The notes under the pieces were generated by a model, which saw only the letters and a list, made by a program, of their open reading frames with translations, was not told where the DNA came from and ran no database searches. Of a stretch of 64,000 bases of DNA, positions 18,739 through 28,024 are shown in pieces. Position 1 is the stretch's first letter, and the number at the start of each line of letters is the position of its first letter. The position numbers and the translations under genes are program-made. The stretch comes from Aureimonas sp. AU20. GTDB lineage: Bacteria > Pseudomonadota > Alphaproteobacteria > Rhizobiales > Rhizobiaceae. The stretch is taken from contig NZ_CP006367.1 in NCBI RefSeq assembly GCF_001442755.1, positions 620,001-684,000 on the forward strand. The letters run 5' to 3'.

Positions 18739-19034
18739 TGCTCCTGTCCGTGCGCCTGACGCCTCGTGCGTCGAGCGACCGGGTGGACGGGATCGAGCTG
18801 TCGCCCGACGGCTGGCGGATCGAGGCGCGGGTCCGCGCCGTGCCGGAAAAGGGTCTCGCCAACGAGGCCCTGATCCGTCTTCTGGCCGAGGCGCTGGGCG
18901 TGCCCAAATCCACGCTCTCGCTCGCCTCTGGCTCCAAGGGGCGCGAAAAGCGCGTGCGCTTTGCGGGCGACGAGACTAGCCTCGGCCATGCTCTTCGCGC
19001 TCACCCTTGCTTCCGCCCTGCTGGGATCGCCTGA
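18738..19034 (+). CDS. DUF167 (YggU/UPF0235) family protein
   Basis: The 98-residue protein shows the DUF167 pattern: LSVRLTPRASSDRVDGI, RIEARVRAVPEKGLANEALIRLLAEALGVPKSTLSLASGSKGREKRVRF. The family fold is small alpha/beta; its function is unknown, and it is regularly found behind yggT as here (TGATG overlap). The last 20 or so residues fall outside the conserved domain and overlap the start of the next gene in another frame. Confidence 0.92.
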   Translation: MLLSVRLTPRASSDRVDGIELSPDGWRIEARVRAVPEKGLANEALIRLLAEALGVPKSTLSLASGSKGREKRVRFAGDETSLGHALRAHPCFRPAGIA

Positions 19035-19560
19035 CGCACTGCCCCCGCCGTCCCAAGCGCGCGCCGAGCCGACCGGGGCGGCAAGCCCCGTCATTCCCAG
19101 CCTCTGCGTCTCTTCGGGCGAGGGCGAGGGCGAGGTGCTGCGCTGCGCCGCGCTGCCGGGCGTCGATCTCTTCCTGAAAGGGCCGCCCGAGCGGCGAAGC
19201 GTGTCGCTGGGGTCGCCCGACGGTTTCATTTCACCACCGCCCGAGCCCATGGCGCTCGGCTCCACCGCCCGCTGGCGCATGCTCGGCTCCCGCCCGCTCG
19301 CCGCGATCCTGCGCTACGCGCTGCCGGGCGCGCCGGGCGAGGTTCTCCTCGTGGTGGTCAAGGCGCCGAGCGGCGAAGCGCCGGGTTGCCTCGTCGCCAT
19401 TCTGGCCGGCATCGCAGGGGGCGAGAACGCGGAAGCCGACGCTGTGGCGGACGGGCGCGCGGCGGCATTCCGCTGCGGGGTCGACCGGCCGACATTCCTG
19501 GGCGAGCGCGCCGGCGCCGCTCTCCAGCGCGCGGGGCTGGCCTGGGTCGGCCAGCGATAG
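18988..19560 (+). CDS. Putative secreted protein, unknown family
   Basis: The 190-residue product begins with a signal-peptide-like hydrophobic stretch (MLFALTLASALLG) and a probable AxA cleavage near SQARA. The mature part has three cysteines (SLCVS, VLRCA, PGCLVAIL) and a fourth near the C-terminus (FRCGVD), suggesting two disulfides. It loosely resembles small periplasmic proteins of the invasion-associated-locus-B type, but I cannot assign it. The start is uncertain: an in-frame TTG at 18961 would add MRATRLASA, giving the positive N-region that signal peptides normally have. It overlaps DUF167 by 47 bases and is probably cotranscribed with it. Confidence 0.65.
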   Translation: MLFALTLASALLGSPDALPPPSQARAEPTGAASPVIPSLCVSSGEGEGEVLRCAALPGVDLFLKGPPERRSVSLGSPDGFISPPPEPMALGSTARWRMLGSRPLAAILRYALPGAPGEVLLVVVKAPSGEAPGCLVAILAGIAGGENAEADAVADGRAAAFRCGVDRPTFLGERAGAALQRAGLAWVGQR

Positions 19561-19654
19561 GGGCCGGCATTTCCGGCTTCATCAAGTTTATGATTTCGCT
19601 GCGTCACCCCAGGCGAAGCCGATCCGCTTCACCTGAAAATACCCCAGCCCAAAC

Positions 19655-19688
19655 AAAAAGGCGCGGGTCCCTCGCGGAACCCACGCCT
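19655..19688 (-). terminator. Terminator of ppa
   Basis: On the minus strand, a nine-base stem (GGCGTGGGT with ACCCGCGCC, one mismatch) is followed by TTTTTG. It lies 38 bases beyond the ppa stop. Confidence 0.8.
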
Positions 19689-19725
19689 CTCATTCGTCCG
19701 GCCACGAGGACCGCAAGCCGTGGTG

Positions 19726-20301
19726 TCAGGCGTTTTCCTGGCCGACCGGCGTCTTGTTCTTTTCCTTCTCGGAGGCTTCGTCGTAGCGAACGACGGCCTC
19801 GAGGATCAGCCTACGCGCCTCGGCGGCATCGCCCCAGCCGCCGATCTTCACCCACTTGCCGGGCTCCAGATCCTTGTAGTGCTCGAAGAAATGCTCGATC
19901 TGCTTGGTCGTGATCTCGGGCAGGTCGGTGTATTCCTCGACCTTGATGTAGCGCTGCGTCAGGGCCGGCGAGGGGACGGCGATGACCTTCTCGTCCACGC
20001 CGCTGTTGTCCTCCATCTTGAGGACGCCGATCGGGCGGCAATTGATGACGCAGCCGGGGAAGAGCGGGCGCGTCGAGCAGACCAGGACGTCGATCGGATC
20101 GCCGTCGTCCGACAGCGTGTGCGGAACGAAGCCGTAGTTCCCGGGATAGGTCATCGGCGTGTACAAGAAGCGGTCCACGAAGAGCGCGCCGGATTCCTTG
20201 TCCATCTCGTACTTGATCGGGTGGCCGCCGACGGGCACCTCGATGATGACGTTGATGTCCTCGGGCGGATTCTTGCCCCGGGCGATGGCGTCGATGCGCA
20301 T
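19726..20301 (-). CDS. ppa: Inorganic pyrophosphatase (family I)
   Basis: Soluble Mg2+-dependent enzyme that hydrolyses pyrophosphate and so pulls biosynthetic reactions forward. The 191-residue length is normal. Visible motifs are [31 protein letters not shown], the metal-binding signature DGDPIDVLV (aspartates of the D-x-D-P-x-D pattern), and the C-terminal [14 protein letters not shown]. The ATG at 20301 is preceded by GGAG at good spacing. It is a single-gene unit with its own terminator. Confidence 0.97.
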   Translation of the reverse strand: MRIDAIARGKNPPEDINVIIEVPVGGHPIKYEMDKESGALFVDRFLYTPMTYPGNYGFVPHTLSDDGDPIDVLVCSTRPLFPGCVINCRPIGVLKMEDNSGVDEKVIAVPSPALTQRYIKVEEYTDLPEITTKQIEHFFEHYKDLEPGKWVKIGGWGDAAEARRLILEAVVRYDEASEKEKNKTPVGQENA

Positions 20302-20441
20302 GGGAGGTCTCCTCGAAATCGTCGGGCGTGTCTAACCCGCTTGCGGCCTCCGAGGCAATTGGACGGCTCAAATTCCCTGACGAAGGGTTAAAACTTGTGG
20401 TGACAATCGACGGTGGATCGGAGCCCTATGCGCCGCGGGAG

Positions 20442-20948
20442 TCAGGGAAAGGTGAAGGCCAGCTTGCGCAGCGTCACCCCTTCAAATGTCTCGGTGCCGG
20501 TCGCAACGTCGATGCCCCCCGCGGCCTCGTAGAAATGCACCGCGCCGGGATTGTCCTCCAGCGCCCAGACCGCCGTGCCGTTCAATCCGCGCGAGCGGAT
20601 CAGCATGCGCGCGGCGGAAAACAGGCGTTGGCCGAAGCCGATGCCTTGGAACTCGGGGCGCAGATAGAGCTCGTAGACCTCGCCCTCGACGCCGAGCGCG
20701 CGGGTGCGGTTGCGTCCCAGCGTGGCGTAGCCGCCCATTTCGCCGCCATATTGAAGGACGAGGATCGTCGCCTGGTTCGCGATCGCGCTTTCCCACCAGG
20801 CGGCGTTGCGCCGCTCGATCATGCGCGTCAGCGTTCGATGCGGGATAAGACCGGCATAGGCGCCCCGCCAGGACGCTTCGTGCACGCGGCTCAAACCCAC
20901 CGCATCGCGGGCTTCGGCCAGTCGGATCTCTGCGGCGATCGTCTTCAT
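20442..20948 (-). CDS. GNAT family N-acetyltransferase
   Basis: The 168-residue protein has the GNAT fold: EIRLAEARDAVGLSRVHEASWRGAYAGLIP at the N-terminus, the VYELYLRPEFQGIGFGQRLFSAA block with the acetyl-CoA pyrophosphate-binding Q-G-I-G-F-G loop (about 100-112), and a C-terminal GTAVWALEDNPGAVHFYEAAGGI segment. Substrate unknown. It stands alone between ppa and the PH-like gene, all on the minus strand. Confidence 0.88.
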   Translation of the reverse strand: MKTIAAEIRLAEARDAVGLSRVHEASWRGAYAGLIPHRTLTRMIERRNAAWWESAIANQATILVLQYGGEMGGYATLGRNRTRALGVEGEVYELYLRPEFQGIGFGQRLFSAARMLIRSRGLNGTAVWALEDNPGAVHFYEAAGGIDVATGTETFEGVTLRKLAFTFP

Positions 20949-21185
20949 GGCCGGTTAACCATGTTGGACGACTTCCGATCCAACGCGAGTGTAAAAATCA
21001 CGCGGTGATTCGGCAGGGGCATGTGTCATTGGCACGGGTCGTACCCCCTCGCAGGCGTGGCGGCAACGTCTTGACGGGGGCGAAAAGCGCGTGATCGCGA
21101 ATCGGTGTTCGAGCCCGGCCGAACGACAGCACGGGGCCGCGCCATCCGGGCCGGCCCAAGCGTAGCAAGTCCGCAGCGCAGGCGC

Positions 21186-21566
21186 CTAGCGGCCGAGGAC
21201 GCCGCCGGCCAGGGCCTTCTGGATGCCGCTCAGATTGGCGCCGCGCGACAGGTTCTGAAGGAAGGGCTGCGGCTGGCCGGAGACCCAGATCCGCAGTTCG
21301 GCGTCCGTGTCGAAGGAGCCGGCGGTCTCCACCGAGAACATGGTGACGGCGCGATAGGGGATGGAGTGGTACTGTCGCTTGCGTCCGGTCATGCCCTGCT
21401 TGTCGATCAGGATGACGCGGCGGTCGGTGAAGACGATCTGGTCGCGCACCAGCTGGAAGGCGATCTCGATCCCCTCGTGGGGCAAGAGGACGGGTTCGAG
21501 TTCCGCCGCGAGCGCGCCGACGTCGAGGTCGCTGGCAAGGCCGAGAAGGCCGCTGAGAAATCCCAT
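21186..21566 (-). CDS. PH domain-containing protein (bPH type)
   Basis: The 126-residue product has a short N-terminal helix followed by a bacterial PH-like beta barrel: IEIAFQLVRDQIVFTDRRVILIDKQGMTGRKRQYHSIPYRAVTMFSVETAGSFDTDAELRIWV. The FTDRR.I.ID..G.....Y.SIPY pattern is the hallmark of the YokE-like bacterial PH family. Function is unknown; such proteins are thought to bind lipids or proteins, some in stress responses. Start is placed at MGFLSGLLG; the 21 in-frame residues upstream are not conserved. Confidence 0.85.
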   Translation of the reverse strand: MGFLSGLLGLASDLDVGALAAELEPVLLPHEGIEIAFQLVRDQIVFTDRRVILIDKQGMTGRKRQYHSIPYRAVTMFSVETAGSFDTDAELRIWVSGQPQPFLQNLSRGANLSGIQKALAGGVLGR

Positions 21567-21666
21567 TCCCTTGTCTCCCAAAGCCCTCATCCCCGGCGAA
21601 GCGGGATCGCCTCGCCGGGAATGGGGCACAAATGCAAGATGTTCGAGTCTTCCCGGGAATCCGGGC

Positions 21667-22683
21667 TCAGGCCGCCGGCCAGCCGGCGATCACCAGCTTG
21701 CCGAGGCTGGCGCCGCGTTCGCTGATGCGGTGACCCTCACGCACCGTCTCGGCCGAGATCGGCGAAAGGGTCTGCGTCCGGGTGGAGTGGAGCCGGCCCG
21801 CGTCGACGAGGCGCGAGATCTCCGACAGGAGTCGGTGCTGCTCGATCATGTCGGCGGTCTGGAAGACCGGGCGGGTGAACATGTATTCGAAATGCAGCGA
21901 CACCGACTTCTGCCGGATGGGCGCGAGATCGAGCGCCGCGCTGTCGATCACGCACAAGTCCCCGAAGGGGCGGATCAGCGCGCCGATATCGGCCATGTGC
22001 TGGGGCGTGTGGGTCAAAGCGAAGACATAGTCCACCGGCTTGAAGCCGAGGGCGGCGAGCTGCGGCGCCATGGGGCTGGAATGGTCGATCACATGGTGGC
22101 AGCCGTTGCGCAGCGCGAACTCGCGTGTTTCCGGCCGCGAGGCCGTGCCGATCACCGTCAGCGCCGTCAGCTGGCGGGCCAGCTGGGTGGCGATCGAGCC
22201 GACACCGCCTGCCGCGCCGATCACCAGCAGCGTGCCGCGCTCGGTCTCGTCGGGCTGGATGCGGAAGCGGTCGAACAGGGTTTCCCAGGCGGTGATGGCC
22301 GTCAGCGGCAGGGCGGCGGCCTCGGTGAAGTCGAGCCGGTCCGGCTTGCGCGCCACGATGCGCTCGTCCACCAGCTGGAACTCGGCGTTCGAACCGGGCC
22401 GGTCCACCGCCCCGGCGTAAAACACCGCGTCTCCGGGGCGAAACAGCGTCGCGTCGTCGCCCGCCGCTTCCACCACGCCGCTGGCGTCGAAGCCGAGGAC
22501 GCGGGGGAAGCGCGCGGGGTCGGCCAGCGGCCCGCGCTGCTTGGTGTCCACCGGATTGATCGACACCGCCTCGACCCGCACCAGAAGGTCACGCCCCGAA
22601 GGGGTGGGGCGGGGCAGGTCGAGATCCGTCAGATGCTCCACGCCCGCGTCGGGCGGCGATGCCCGGTAGCCTACAGCCCGCAT
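21667..22683 (-). CDS. Zinc-type alcohol dehydrogenase-like (MDR) quinone reductase
   Basis: The 338-residue protein belongs to the medium-chain dehydrogenase/reductase superfamily. The N-terminal GroES-like domain contains GRDLLVRVEAVSINPVDTKQR and LGFDASGVVEAAGDDATLFRPGD. The Rossmann domain has LLVIGAAGGVGSIATQLARQL at about 151-171 as NADPH-binding motif. The structural zinc cysteines are absent, so it is a zinc-independent reductase of the quinone-oxidoreductase branch, often named zinc-binding alcohol dehydrogenase family protein. Substrate unknown. It lies downstream of the TctC gene on the same strand. Confidence 0.9.
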   Translation of the reverse strand: MRAVGYRASPPDAGVEHLTDLDLPRPTPSGRDLLVRVEAVSINPVDTKQRGPLADPARFPRVLGFDASGVVEAAGDDATLFRPGDAVFYAGAVDRPGSNAEFQLVDERIVARKPDRLDFTEAAALPLTAITAWETLFDRFRIQPDETERGTLLVIGAAGGVGSIATQLARQLTALTVIGTASRPETREFALRNGCHHVIDHSSPMAPQLAALGFKPVDYVFALTHTPQHMADIGALIRPFGDLCVIDSAALDLAPIRQKSVSLHFEYMFTRPVFQTADMIEQHRLLSEISRLVDAGRLHSTRTQTLSPISAETVREGHRISERGASLGKLVIAGWPAA

Positions 22684-22766
22684 GTCCGCTCTCCCCGTCC
22701 TGACGGCGCGAGGCCTGATCTACCGCGCCGGCCCGCGCCATCAAGACGTGTCGACGGCTTGGCGCC

Positions 22767-23747
22767 TCAGGTGGCGAGGCCGAGCTCCTGGAGGAGCGCC
22801 CCGATCCGGGCCTGCTCGGCGGTGAGGAAGGTGCTGAACTCGGCCGCGTTCATGTAGAGATTTTCCCAGCCGCGCGTGCGGCAGACCTCGTTCCACTGGT
22901 CGCTGCGGGCCATCTCGCCCATCGCCTCGTCCAGGGCGGCGAGATCCGCGCCGGCAAGGCCCGGGGCGCCCATGAAGCCGCGCCAGTTCACGAGGTCGGT
23001 GGCCACGCCCTGCTCGCGGAAGGTCGGGATGTCGACGCCGGGCAGGCGCTGGGGCGAGGAGATGCCGAGCGCGCGCAGCGCCCCGGTCTTGATGAGATCG
23101 GCGAACTCGCCATAGCCGCCGGTCGCCACCGTCACGCGGTTGGTGAGCACCAGCGGCAGCATCTCGGAGCCGGCACCGACCACGATATAGTTCATCTTCG
23201 ACACGTCGTTGCCGCTCGCCTTGATGACGAGGGCGCTGACGAAATGATCGGGGCTGCCGAGCCCGAAGCCGCCCCAGGAAACCGAGCCCGGATTCTCCCG
23301 GTACATGGCGAGGAGATCGTCCAGCGTCTTCAGCGGGGAGGCGGCGGCGACCACGAGCGGCTGATACTCGCCCTGGAGCCGAGCGACGGGCGTCACGTCG
23401 GCGAGCGTCACCGGGCTCTTGTTGATGGCGACCGCGCCGACCATGCCGAGGCCGGCGGTCAGAAGCTGGTCGCGGCGCGCGGCGTTGACGAACTGGGCAA
23501 GGCCCACCGTGCCGCCCGCGCCGGGCACGTTGGCGACCTCGACATTGTCGATGATTGCGCGGTCCTGAAGGATGGTCTGCGCGGTGCGCGCCAGCGTGTC
23601 GTAGCCGCCGCCCGTGGAGGCCGCCGCCAGGATGCTGGCGTCCTCGAGCTTCGCCGCGAGGGCCGGTCTAAGCGAGCCGAAGCCCATCGCGCCCATCGCT
23701 CCGCCAACCGCCAGCCATTTGGAAAGATCGCGCCGCGTCCAGTTCAT
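22767..23747 (-). CDS. TctC/Bug-family tripartite tricarboxylate binding protein
   Basis: Periplasmic substrate-binding protein of the TTT family, 326 residues. The N-terminus has a twin-arginine motif (TRRDLSKWLAVGG) and an AxA-type site (PALAAK), so Tat export is likely. The family pattern is visible in ASTGGGYDTLARTAQTIL, VANVPGAGGTVGLAQF, and TVATGGYGEFADLIKTGALRALG. The start MNWTRRD is chosen because GGGAGG lies seven bases upstream; an ATG two codons earlier is too close to it. No tctA or tctB membrane genes are next to it, so it is an orphan binding protein, a common state in this family. Confidence 0.9.
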   Translation of the reverse strand: MNWTRRDLSKWLAVGGAMGAMGFGSLRPALAAKLEDASILAAASTGGGYDTLARTAQTILQDRAIIDNVEVANVPGAGGTVGLAQFVNAARRDQLLTAGLGMVGAVAINKSPVTLADVTPVARLQGEYQPLVVAAASPLKTLDDLLAMYRENPGSVSWGGFGLGSPDHFVSALVIKASGNDVSKMNYIVVGAGSEMLPLVLTNRVTVATGGYGEFADLIKTGALRALGISSPQRLPGVDIPTFREQGVATDLVNWRGFMGAPGLAGADLAALDEAMGEMARSDQWNEVCRTRGWENLYMNAAEFSTFLTAEQARIGALLQELGLAT

Positions 23748-23833
23748 TCGCATGCCTCCCGCTTGCGCCGCCCTCCCGGCGGCGGGCAAAGCTTAGGAAA
23801 GCCCGAGGGCCGGGTCGAGAAAGCGCACCAACG

Positions 23834-23863
23834 AAAAAGGGCGCGGCCGAAGCCGCACCCTTT
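23834..23863 (-). terminator. Terminator of typA
   Basis: On the minus strand, GGGTGCGGC and GGCCGCGCCC form a GC stem around a TTC loop and are followed by TTTTTCG. It lies 37 bases beyond the typA stop. Confidence 0.85.
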
Positions 23864-23899
23864 CAACATGTCGTGACTGGAGCCTGCGATGGCGCCCGA

Positions 23900-25729
23900 T
23901 CAGGCGACCTTGCGGCTCTTCTCGAAGCGCTTGCGCTCGTTCGGGTCGAGATAGAGCTTGCGCAGGCGGATGTTCTTGGGCGTGACCTCGACCAGCTCGT
24001 CGTCCTGAATCCAGGACAGGGCGCGGTCGAGCGTCATGCGGATCGGCGTGGTCAGGCGAACCGCCTCGTCCTTACCGGCGGCGCGGATGTTGGTCAGCTG
24101 CTTGCCCTTGAGGACGTTGACCTCAAGATCGTTGTCGCGCTGGTGGATGCCGATGATCATGCCGGCATAGACCTTGACGCCCGGGTCGATGACCATGGGC
24201 CCGCGATCTTCCAGGTTGAACATGGCGTAGGCCACGGCCTCGCCCGCCGCGTTGGCGATGAGAACGCCGTTGGTGCGGCCGGCTAGCTCGCCCTTATAGG
24301 GGGCGTAGGAGTGGAACAGGCGGTTCATGATCGCCGTGCCGCGCGTGTCGGTCAGGAGTTCCGACTGGTAGCCGATCAGGCCGCGCGTCGGCGCCAGGAA
24401 GACCAGACGCTGGCGACCGCCGCCCGAGGGGCGCAGCTCCTTCATCTCGCCCTTGCGCTCGCTCATCTTCTGAACGACGACGCCCGAATGCTCCTCGTCG
24501 ACGTCGATCACGACCTCTTCGATCGGCTCCAGCGTCTCGCCGCTCGCCTCGTCCTTCTGCATGACGACGCGGGGACGCGACACGCCGAGCTCGAAGCCTT
24601 CGCGGCGCATGGTCTCGATCAGAACGGCGAGCTGCAGTTCGCCGCGGCCCGACACGAAGAAGGAGTCCTTGTCCTCGGACTCTTCGATCTTGAGCGCGAC
24701 GTTGCCCTCGGCCTCCTTGAACAGACGGTCGCGGATCACGCGGCTCGTCACCTTATCGCCCTCGGTGCCCGCGAGCGGGCTATCGTTGACGATAAAGCTC
24801 ATGGTCACGGTCGGCGGGTCGATCGGCTGCGCGACGAGCGGCTCGTTCACCTGCGGGTCGCAGAACGTGTCGGCGACGGTGCCCTTCTGCAGGCCCGCGA
24901 TGGCGACGATGTCGCCGGCCTCGGCGTAGTCGATCGGCGTGCGCTCCAGGCCCCGGAAGGCGAGGATCTTGGAGATGCGGCCGCTTTCGAGAAGCTGGCC
25001 TTCGCCGTTCAGAACCTTGACGGCCTGGTTCGGCTTGATCGAGCCGGACTGGATGCGGCCCGTGATGAGACGGCCGAGGAAGGGGTTGGCCTCGAGGATC
25101 GTGCCGATCATCTTGAAGGGCTCGTCCTTGCCGGCGGTGTCCGGCTCGGGAACATGCTTCAGGATAAGGTCGAACAGGGGCTCCAGGCCCTTGTCCTGCG
25201 GGCCATCCGGCGCGTCGGCCATCCAGCCGCCGCGGCCCGAGCCGTAGACGACGGGGAAGTCGAGCTGCTCTTCGGTGGCGTCGAGATTGACGAAGAGATC
25301 GAAGATCTCGTTCAGAACCTCTTCATGGCGCTCGTCCGGGCGGTCGATCTTGTTGATCGCGACGATCGGCTTCAAACCGACCTTGAGCGCCTTGCCGAGC
25401 ACGAACTTGGTCTGCGGCATCGGGCCTTCCGAGGCGTCGACGAGGATCACCGCGCCGTCCACCATGTTCAGGATGCGCTCCACCTCGCCGCCGAAATCGG
25501 CGTGGCCCGGGGTGTCCACGATGTTGATCCGCACGTCCTTCCACACCACCGACGTCGCCTTGGCGAGAATGGTGATGCCGCGCTCCTTTTCCAGATCGTT
25601 GGAGTCCATCGCGCGCTCTTCGGTGCGCTGGTTCTCGCGGAACGAGCCGGACTGCGAGAGGAGCTTGTCCACCAGGGTCGTCTTGCCATGGTCGACGTGC
25701 GCGATGATCGCGATGTTGCGGAGCTTCAT
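23900..25729 (-). CDS. typA: Ribosome-associated GTPase TypA/BipA
   Basis: This translational GTPase helps 50S assembly and stress adaptation. The 609-residue protein has G1 AHVDHGKTTLVDKLL, the switch region ERAMDSNDLEKERGITILAK, G3 DTPGHADFGGEVERIL, and G4 NKIDRPDERHEE, followed by EF-G-like domains II, III and V and the BipA-specific C-terminal domain (VYAGMIIGIHQRDNDLEVN, KQLTNIRAAGKDE). Length and motifs match the family. Own promoter and terminator are likely. Confidence 0.98.
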   Translation of the reverse strand: MKLRNIAIIAHVDHGKTTLVDKLLSQSGSFRENQRTEERAMDSNDLEKERGITILAKATSVVWKDVRINIVDTPGHADFGGEVERILNMVDGAVILVDASEGPMPQTKFVLGKALKVGLKPIVAINKIDRPDERHEEVLNEIFDLFVNLDATEEQLDFPVVYGSGRGGWMADAPDGPQDKGLEPLFDLILKHVPEPDTAGKDEPFKMIGTILEANPFLGRLITGRIQSGSIKPNQAVKVLNGEGQLLESGRISKILAFRGLERTPIDYAEAGDIVAIAGLQKGTVADTFCDPQVNEPLVAQPIDPPTVTMSFIVNDSPLAGTEGDKVTSRVIRDRLFKEAEGNVALKIEESEDKDSFFVSGRGELQLAVLIETMRREGFELGVSRPRVVMQKDEASGETLEPIEEVVIDVDEEHSGVVVQKMSERKGEMKELRPSGGGRQRLVFLAPTRGLIGYQSELLTDTRGTAIMNRLFHSYAPYKGELAGRTNGVLIANAAGEAVAYAMFNLEDRGPMVIDPGVKVYAGMIIGIHQRDNDLEVNVLKGKQLTNIRAAGKDEAVRLTTPIRMTLDRALSWIQDDELVEVTPKNIRLRKLYLDPNERKRFEKSRKVA

Positions 25730-25832
25730 AAAGGGTCACCGAAAGGAGTTGGAACGCGTGAGAGGGCACGTCTCAAGGGAAACGGCCCGGGAAATTCGCG
25801 GTCATTGGGCGGTCTCATAACGGATTTTTCGC

Positions 25833-25873
25833 AAAAGCGAAAGGGAGGGTCCGCAAAGACCCTCCCTTTTGGA
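25833..25873. terminator. Terminator between the M3 peptidase gene and typA
   Basis: An 11-base perfect stem (AAGGGAGGGTC with GACCCTCCCTT) has a short loop. It is flanked by A/T-rich stretches on both sides (GCAAAAGCG on the left, TTTTGG on the right). It lies 26 bases beyond the minus-strand peptidase stop and separates it from typA. Confidence 0.85.
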
Positions 25874-25898
25874 TTCGCAAACACCAAATTTTCAGCGC

Positions 25899-27962
25899 TC
25901 AGGCCGCAAAGCCCCGCTTGCGCATCATGGCGTCGGGGTCTGGCTGGCGGCCCCTGAAGCGCTCGTAGAGCTCGGCGGGGTCGCGGCTGTTGCCCGCCGA
26001 ATAGACGAAGTCGCGAAGGCGCTTCGCCGTCTCGGGGTGGAACGGGTCGCCCGCCTCCTCGAAGGCCTCGAAGGCGTCGGCGTCCAAGACCTCGGACCAC
26101 ATGTAGGAATAGTAGCCGGCGGAATAGCCGTCGCCCGAGAAGACATGGGCGAAATGCGGCGAGCGATGGCGCATCACCATCTCGGCCGGCATGCCGAGCC
26201 GGTCCAAGATTTCGCGCTCGCGCGCCATCGGATCGGCTGGGACCTCGCCCTCCTGGTGGAACAGGAGATCGACCAGGGCCGAGGACGTGTATTCCACCGT
26301 GTTGAAGCCTGCGTCGTAAGTGCGCGCGGCCTTCAGCTTCTCGGCCTCGGCCTCCGGCAGCGGCTCGCCCGTCACGGCATGGAGCGCGTGGCGCTCCAAG
26401 ATGGCGGGCACGTCCAGCCAATGCTCGAAGAGCTGCGAGGGCAGTTCCACGAAGTCGCGCGAGACGGCGGTGCCGGCGAGCGAGGGATAGGTCACGTCCG
26501 ACAGAAGCCCGTGCAAGGCGTGGCCGAACTCGTGGAACAGCGTGCGCGCGTCGTCCACCGACAGGAGCGCCGGCTCGCCGCGCGCGGGCTTGGCGAAGTT
26601 GCAGACATTGTAGATCACCGGCAGCTGGCCGCCGTCGATTCCGTGCTGGGAGCGCAGCGCGCTCATCCAGGCGCCCGAGCGCTTGGAGGACCGGGCGAAA
26701 TAATCGCCGACGAAAAGCCCGCGCGGGGCGCCGTCGGCATCCAAGACGCGCCAGGCGCGGGCGTCGGGGTGCCAGGCGGTCAGGCCGGGCAGCGGCTCGA
26801 ACCGGAGGCCGAAGAGCCGGTTCGCCACGTCGAACGCGGCGTCGATCATCCGGTCCAGCGTGAAATAGCTCTTCAGAGCGCTTTCATCGATGGCGAACTC
26901 GGCATGGCGGCGGCGCTCCGACCAGTAGCGCCAGTCCGCCGCCGTGAAGGGGGCGTTGTCGCCACTCGCCGCCGCCAAGGCGCGCAACGTTTCGGCGTCC
27001 TGCAGCGCGGCTTCCCGTGCCTTGTCCCAGACGCGGGTCAGCAGTGCCTCGACATGGCCCGGAGTCTTGGCCATCGTATCGTCGAGCTTGTAGTGGGCGA
27101 AGCTCGCAAAGCCCAGAAGCCGGGCCTTCTCGGCGCGAAGGCTGAGCATCTCGGCTATGATCGGCCGGTTGTCGTGGGCGGGGTCCATCTCGCCGCGCCG
27201 CGTCCAGGCCGAGAACAGTTCCTCGCGAAGCGCCGCGTTGGGGCAGAAGGTTAGGAAGGGCACGATCACCGAGCGCGACAGGGTGACGACGGGGCCGCCG
27301 GCGCCGCGCTCCTCGCCCGCATCCCGCATGGAGGAGACGAGAAAGCCCGGCAGGCCCGACAGATCCGCCTCGTCCACGGGGCGCGCGAAGGAGCGCTCGT
27401 CGTGCAGGACGTTTTGCGAAAAGGCGGTGCCGAGTTCGGCGAGCCGGGCGTTGATGTCCGCAAGGCGCTCGCGCGCCGCGCCTTCGAGCTTGGCGCCCGA
27501 GCGCACGAAGCCGGCATGGGTGCGCTCCAGAAGCCGCAGCGCCTCGCCCGAAAGGCCGAGCGCGGCGCGCTTCTCGAACACGGCGTCGATGCGCGCGAAA
27601 AGGTCGGCGTTCAGCGTGATGCGAGAGGAATGGCGCGAGAGCTTGGGCGAGACTTCGCGCTCCACGCCCTGCAGCTCGTCGTTCGTGTGGGCGCCGGCCA
27701 GGGCGTAGAACAAGGAGGCGACGCGGCCCAGCGGGCGCCCGGCGCGCTCCATGGCCAGGATCGTGTTGTCGAAGTCCGGCTCGGCCGGGTCGGCGGCGAT
27801 GGCCTCGACCTCCGCCGCGTGCAGCGCGATGGCCCGCTCGAAGTCCGCCGCGAAGTCCGCCGGGGTCAGGGCCTCGAACTGGGGCAGCGTCTCTTCCGAT
27901 CCGAACGCCAGTCGGGCGTCGAATTGCGAAAGCTTTTGCTCGAGCGCGGATTGTTGTGGCAT
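25899..27962 (-). CDS. M3 family zinc metallopeptidase (oligopeptidase A/Dcp-like)
   Basis: The 687-residue cytosolic peptidase degrades short peptides, including signal peptide remnants. The zinc site is HEFGH at about 477-481 within LFHEFGHALHGLLSD, with the third ligand in the downstream E of the VSRDFVELPSQ segment. The substrate-binding GYSAGYYSYMWSEVLDADAF motif at about 627-646 is typical of the Dcp/OpdA branch. Length fits the family. It diverges from a MarR regulator, with a palindrome in the shared region. Confidence 0.95.
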   Translation of the reverse strand: MPQQSALEQKLSQFDARLAFGSEETLPQFEALTPADFAADFERAIALHAAEVEAIAADPAEPDFDNTILAMERAGRPLGRVASLFYALAGAHTNDELQGVEREVSPKLSRHSSRITLNADLFARIDAVFEKRAALGLSGEALRLLERTHAGFVRSGAKLEGAARERLADINARLAELGTAFSQNVLHDERSFARPVDEADLSGLPGFLVSSMRDAGEERGAGGPVVTLSRSVIVPFLTFCPNAALREELFSAWTRRGEMDPAHDNRPIIAEMLSLRAEKARLLGFASFAHYKLDDTMAKTPGHVEALLTRVWDKAREAALQDAETLRALAAASGDNAPFTAADWRYWSERRRHAEFAIDESALKSYFTLDRMIDAAFDVANRLFGLRFEPLPGLTAWHPDARAWRVLDADGAPRGLFVGDYFARSSKRSGAWMSALRSQHGIDGGQLPVIYNVCNFAKPARGEPALLSVDDARTLFHEFGHALHGLLSDVTYPSLAGTAVSRDFVELPSQLFEHWLDVPAILERHALHAVTGEPLPEAEAEKLKAARTYDAGFNTVEYTSSALVDLLFHQEGEVPADPMAREREILDRLGMPAEMVMRHRSPHFAHVFSGDGYSAGYYSYMWSEVLDADAFEAFEEAGDPFHPETAKRLRDFVYSAGNSRDPAELYERFRGRQPDPDAMMRKRGFAA

Positions 27963-28024
27963 TTGCGGTCTTCTCTTTGTGAGGGAACACAGATAGGTGA
28001 TAATCCGCCTTCCCTAGAGAAGTC

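Noticed and set aside
19600..19640. GAAGCCGATCCGCTTC segment and the similar ATCCGCTTCGCC near 63730 as a repeat family
   Set aside because: Shared part is too short (about 10 bases) to distinguish from chance in this base composition.
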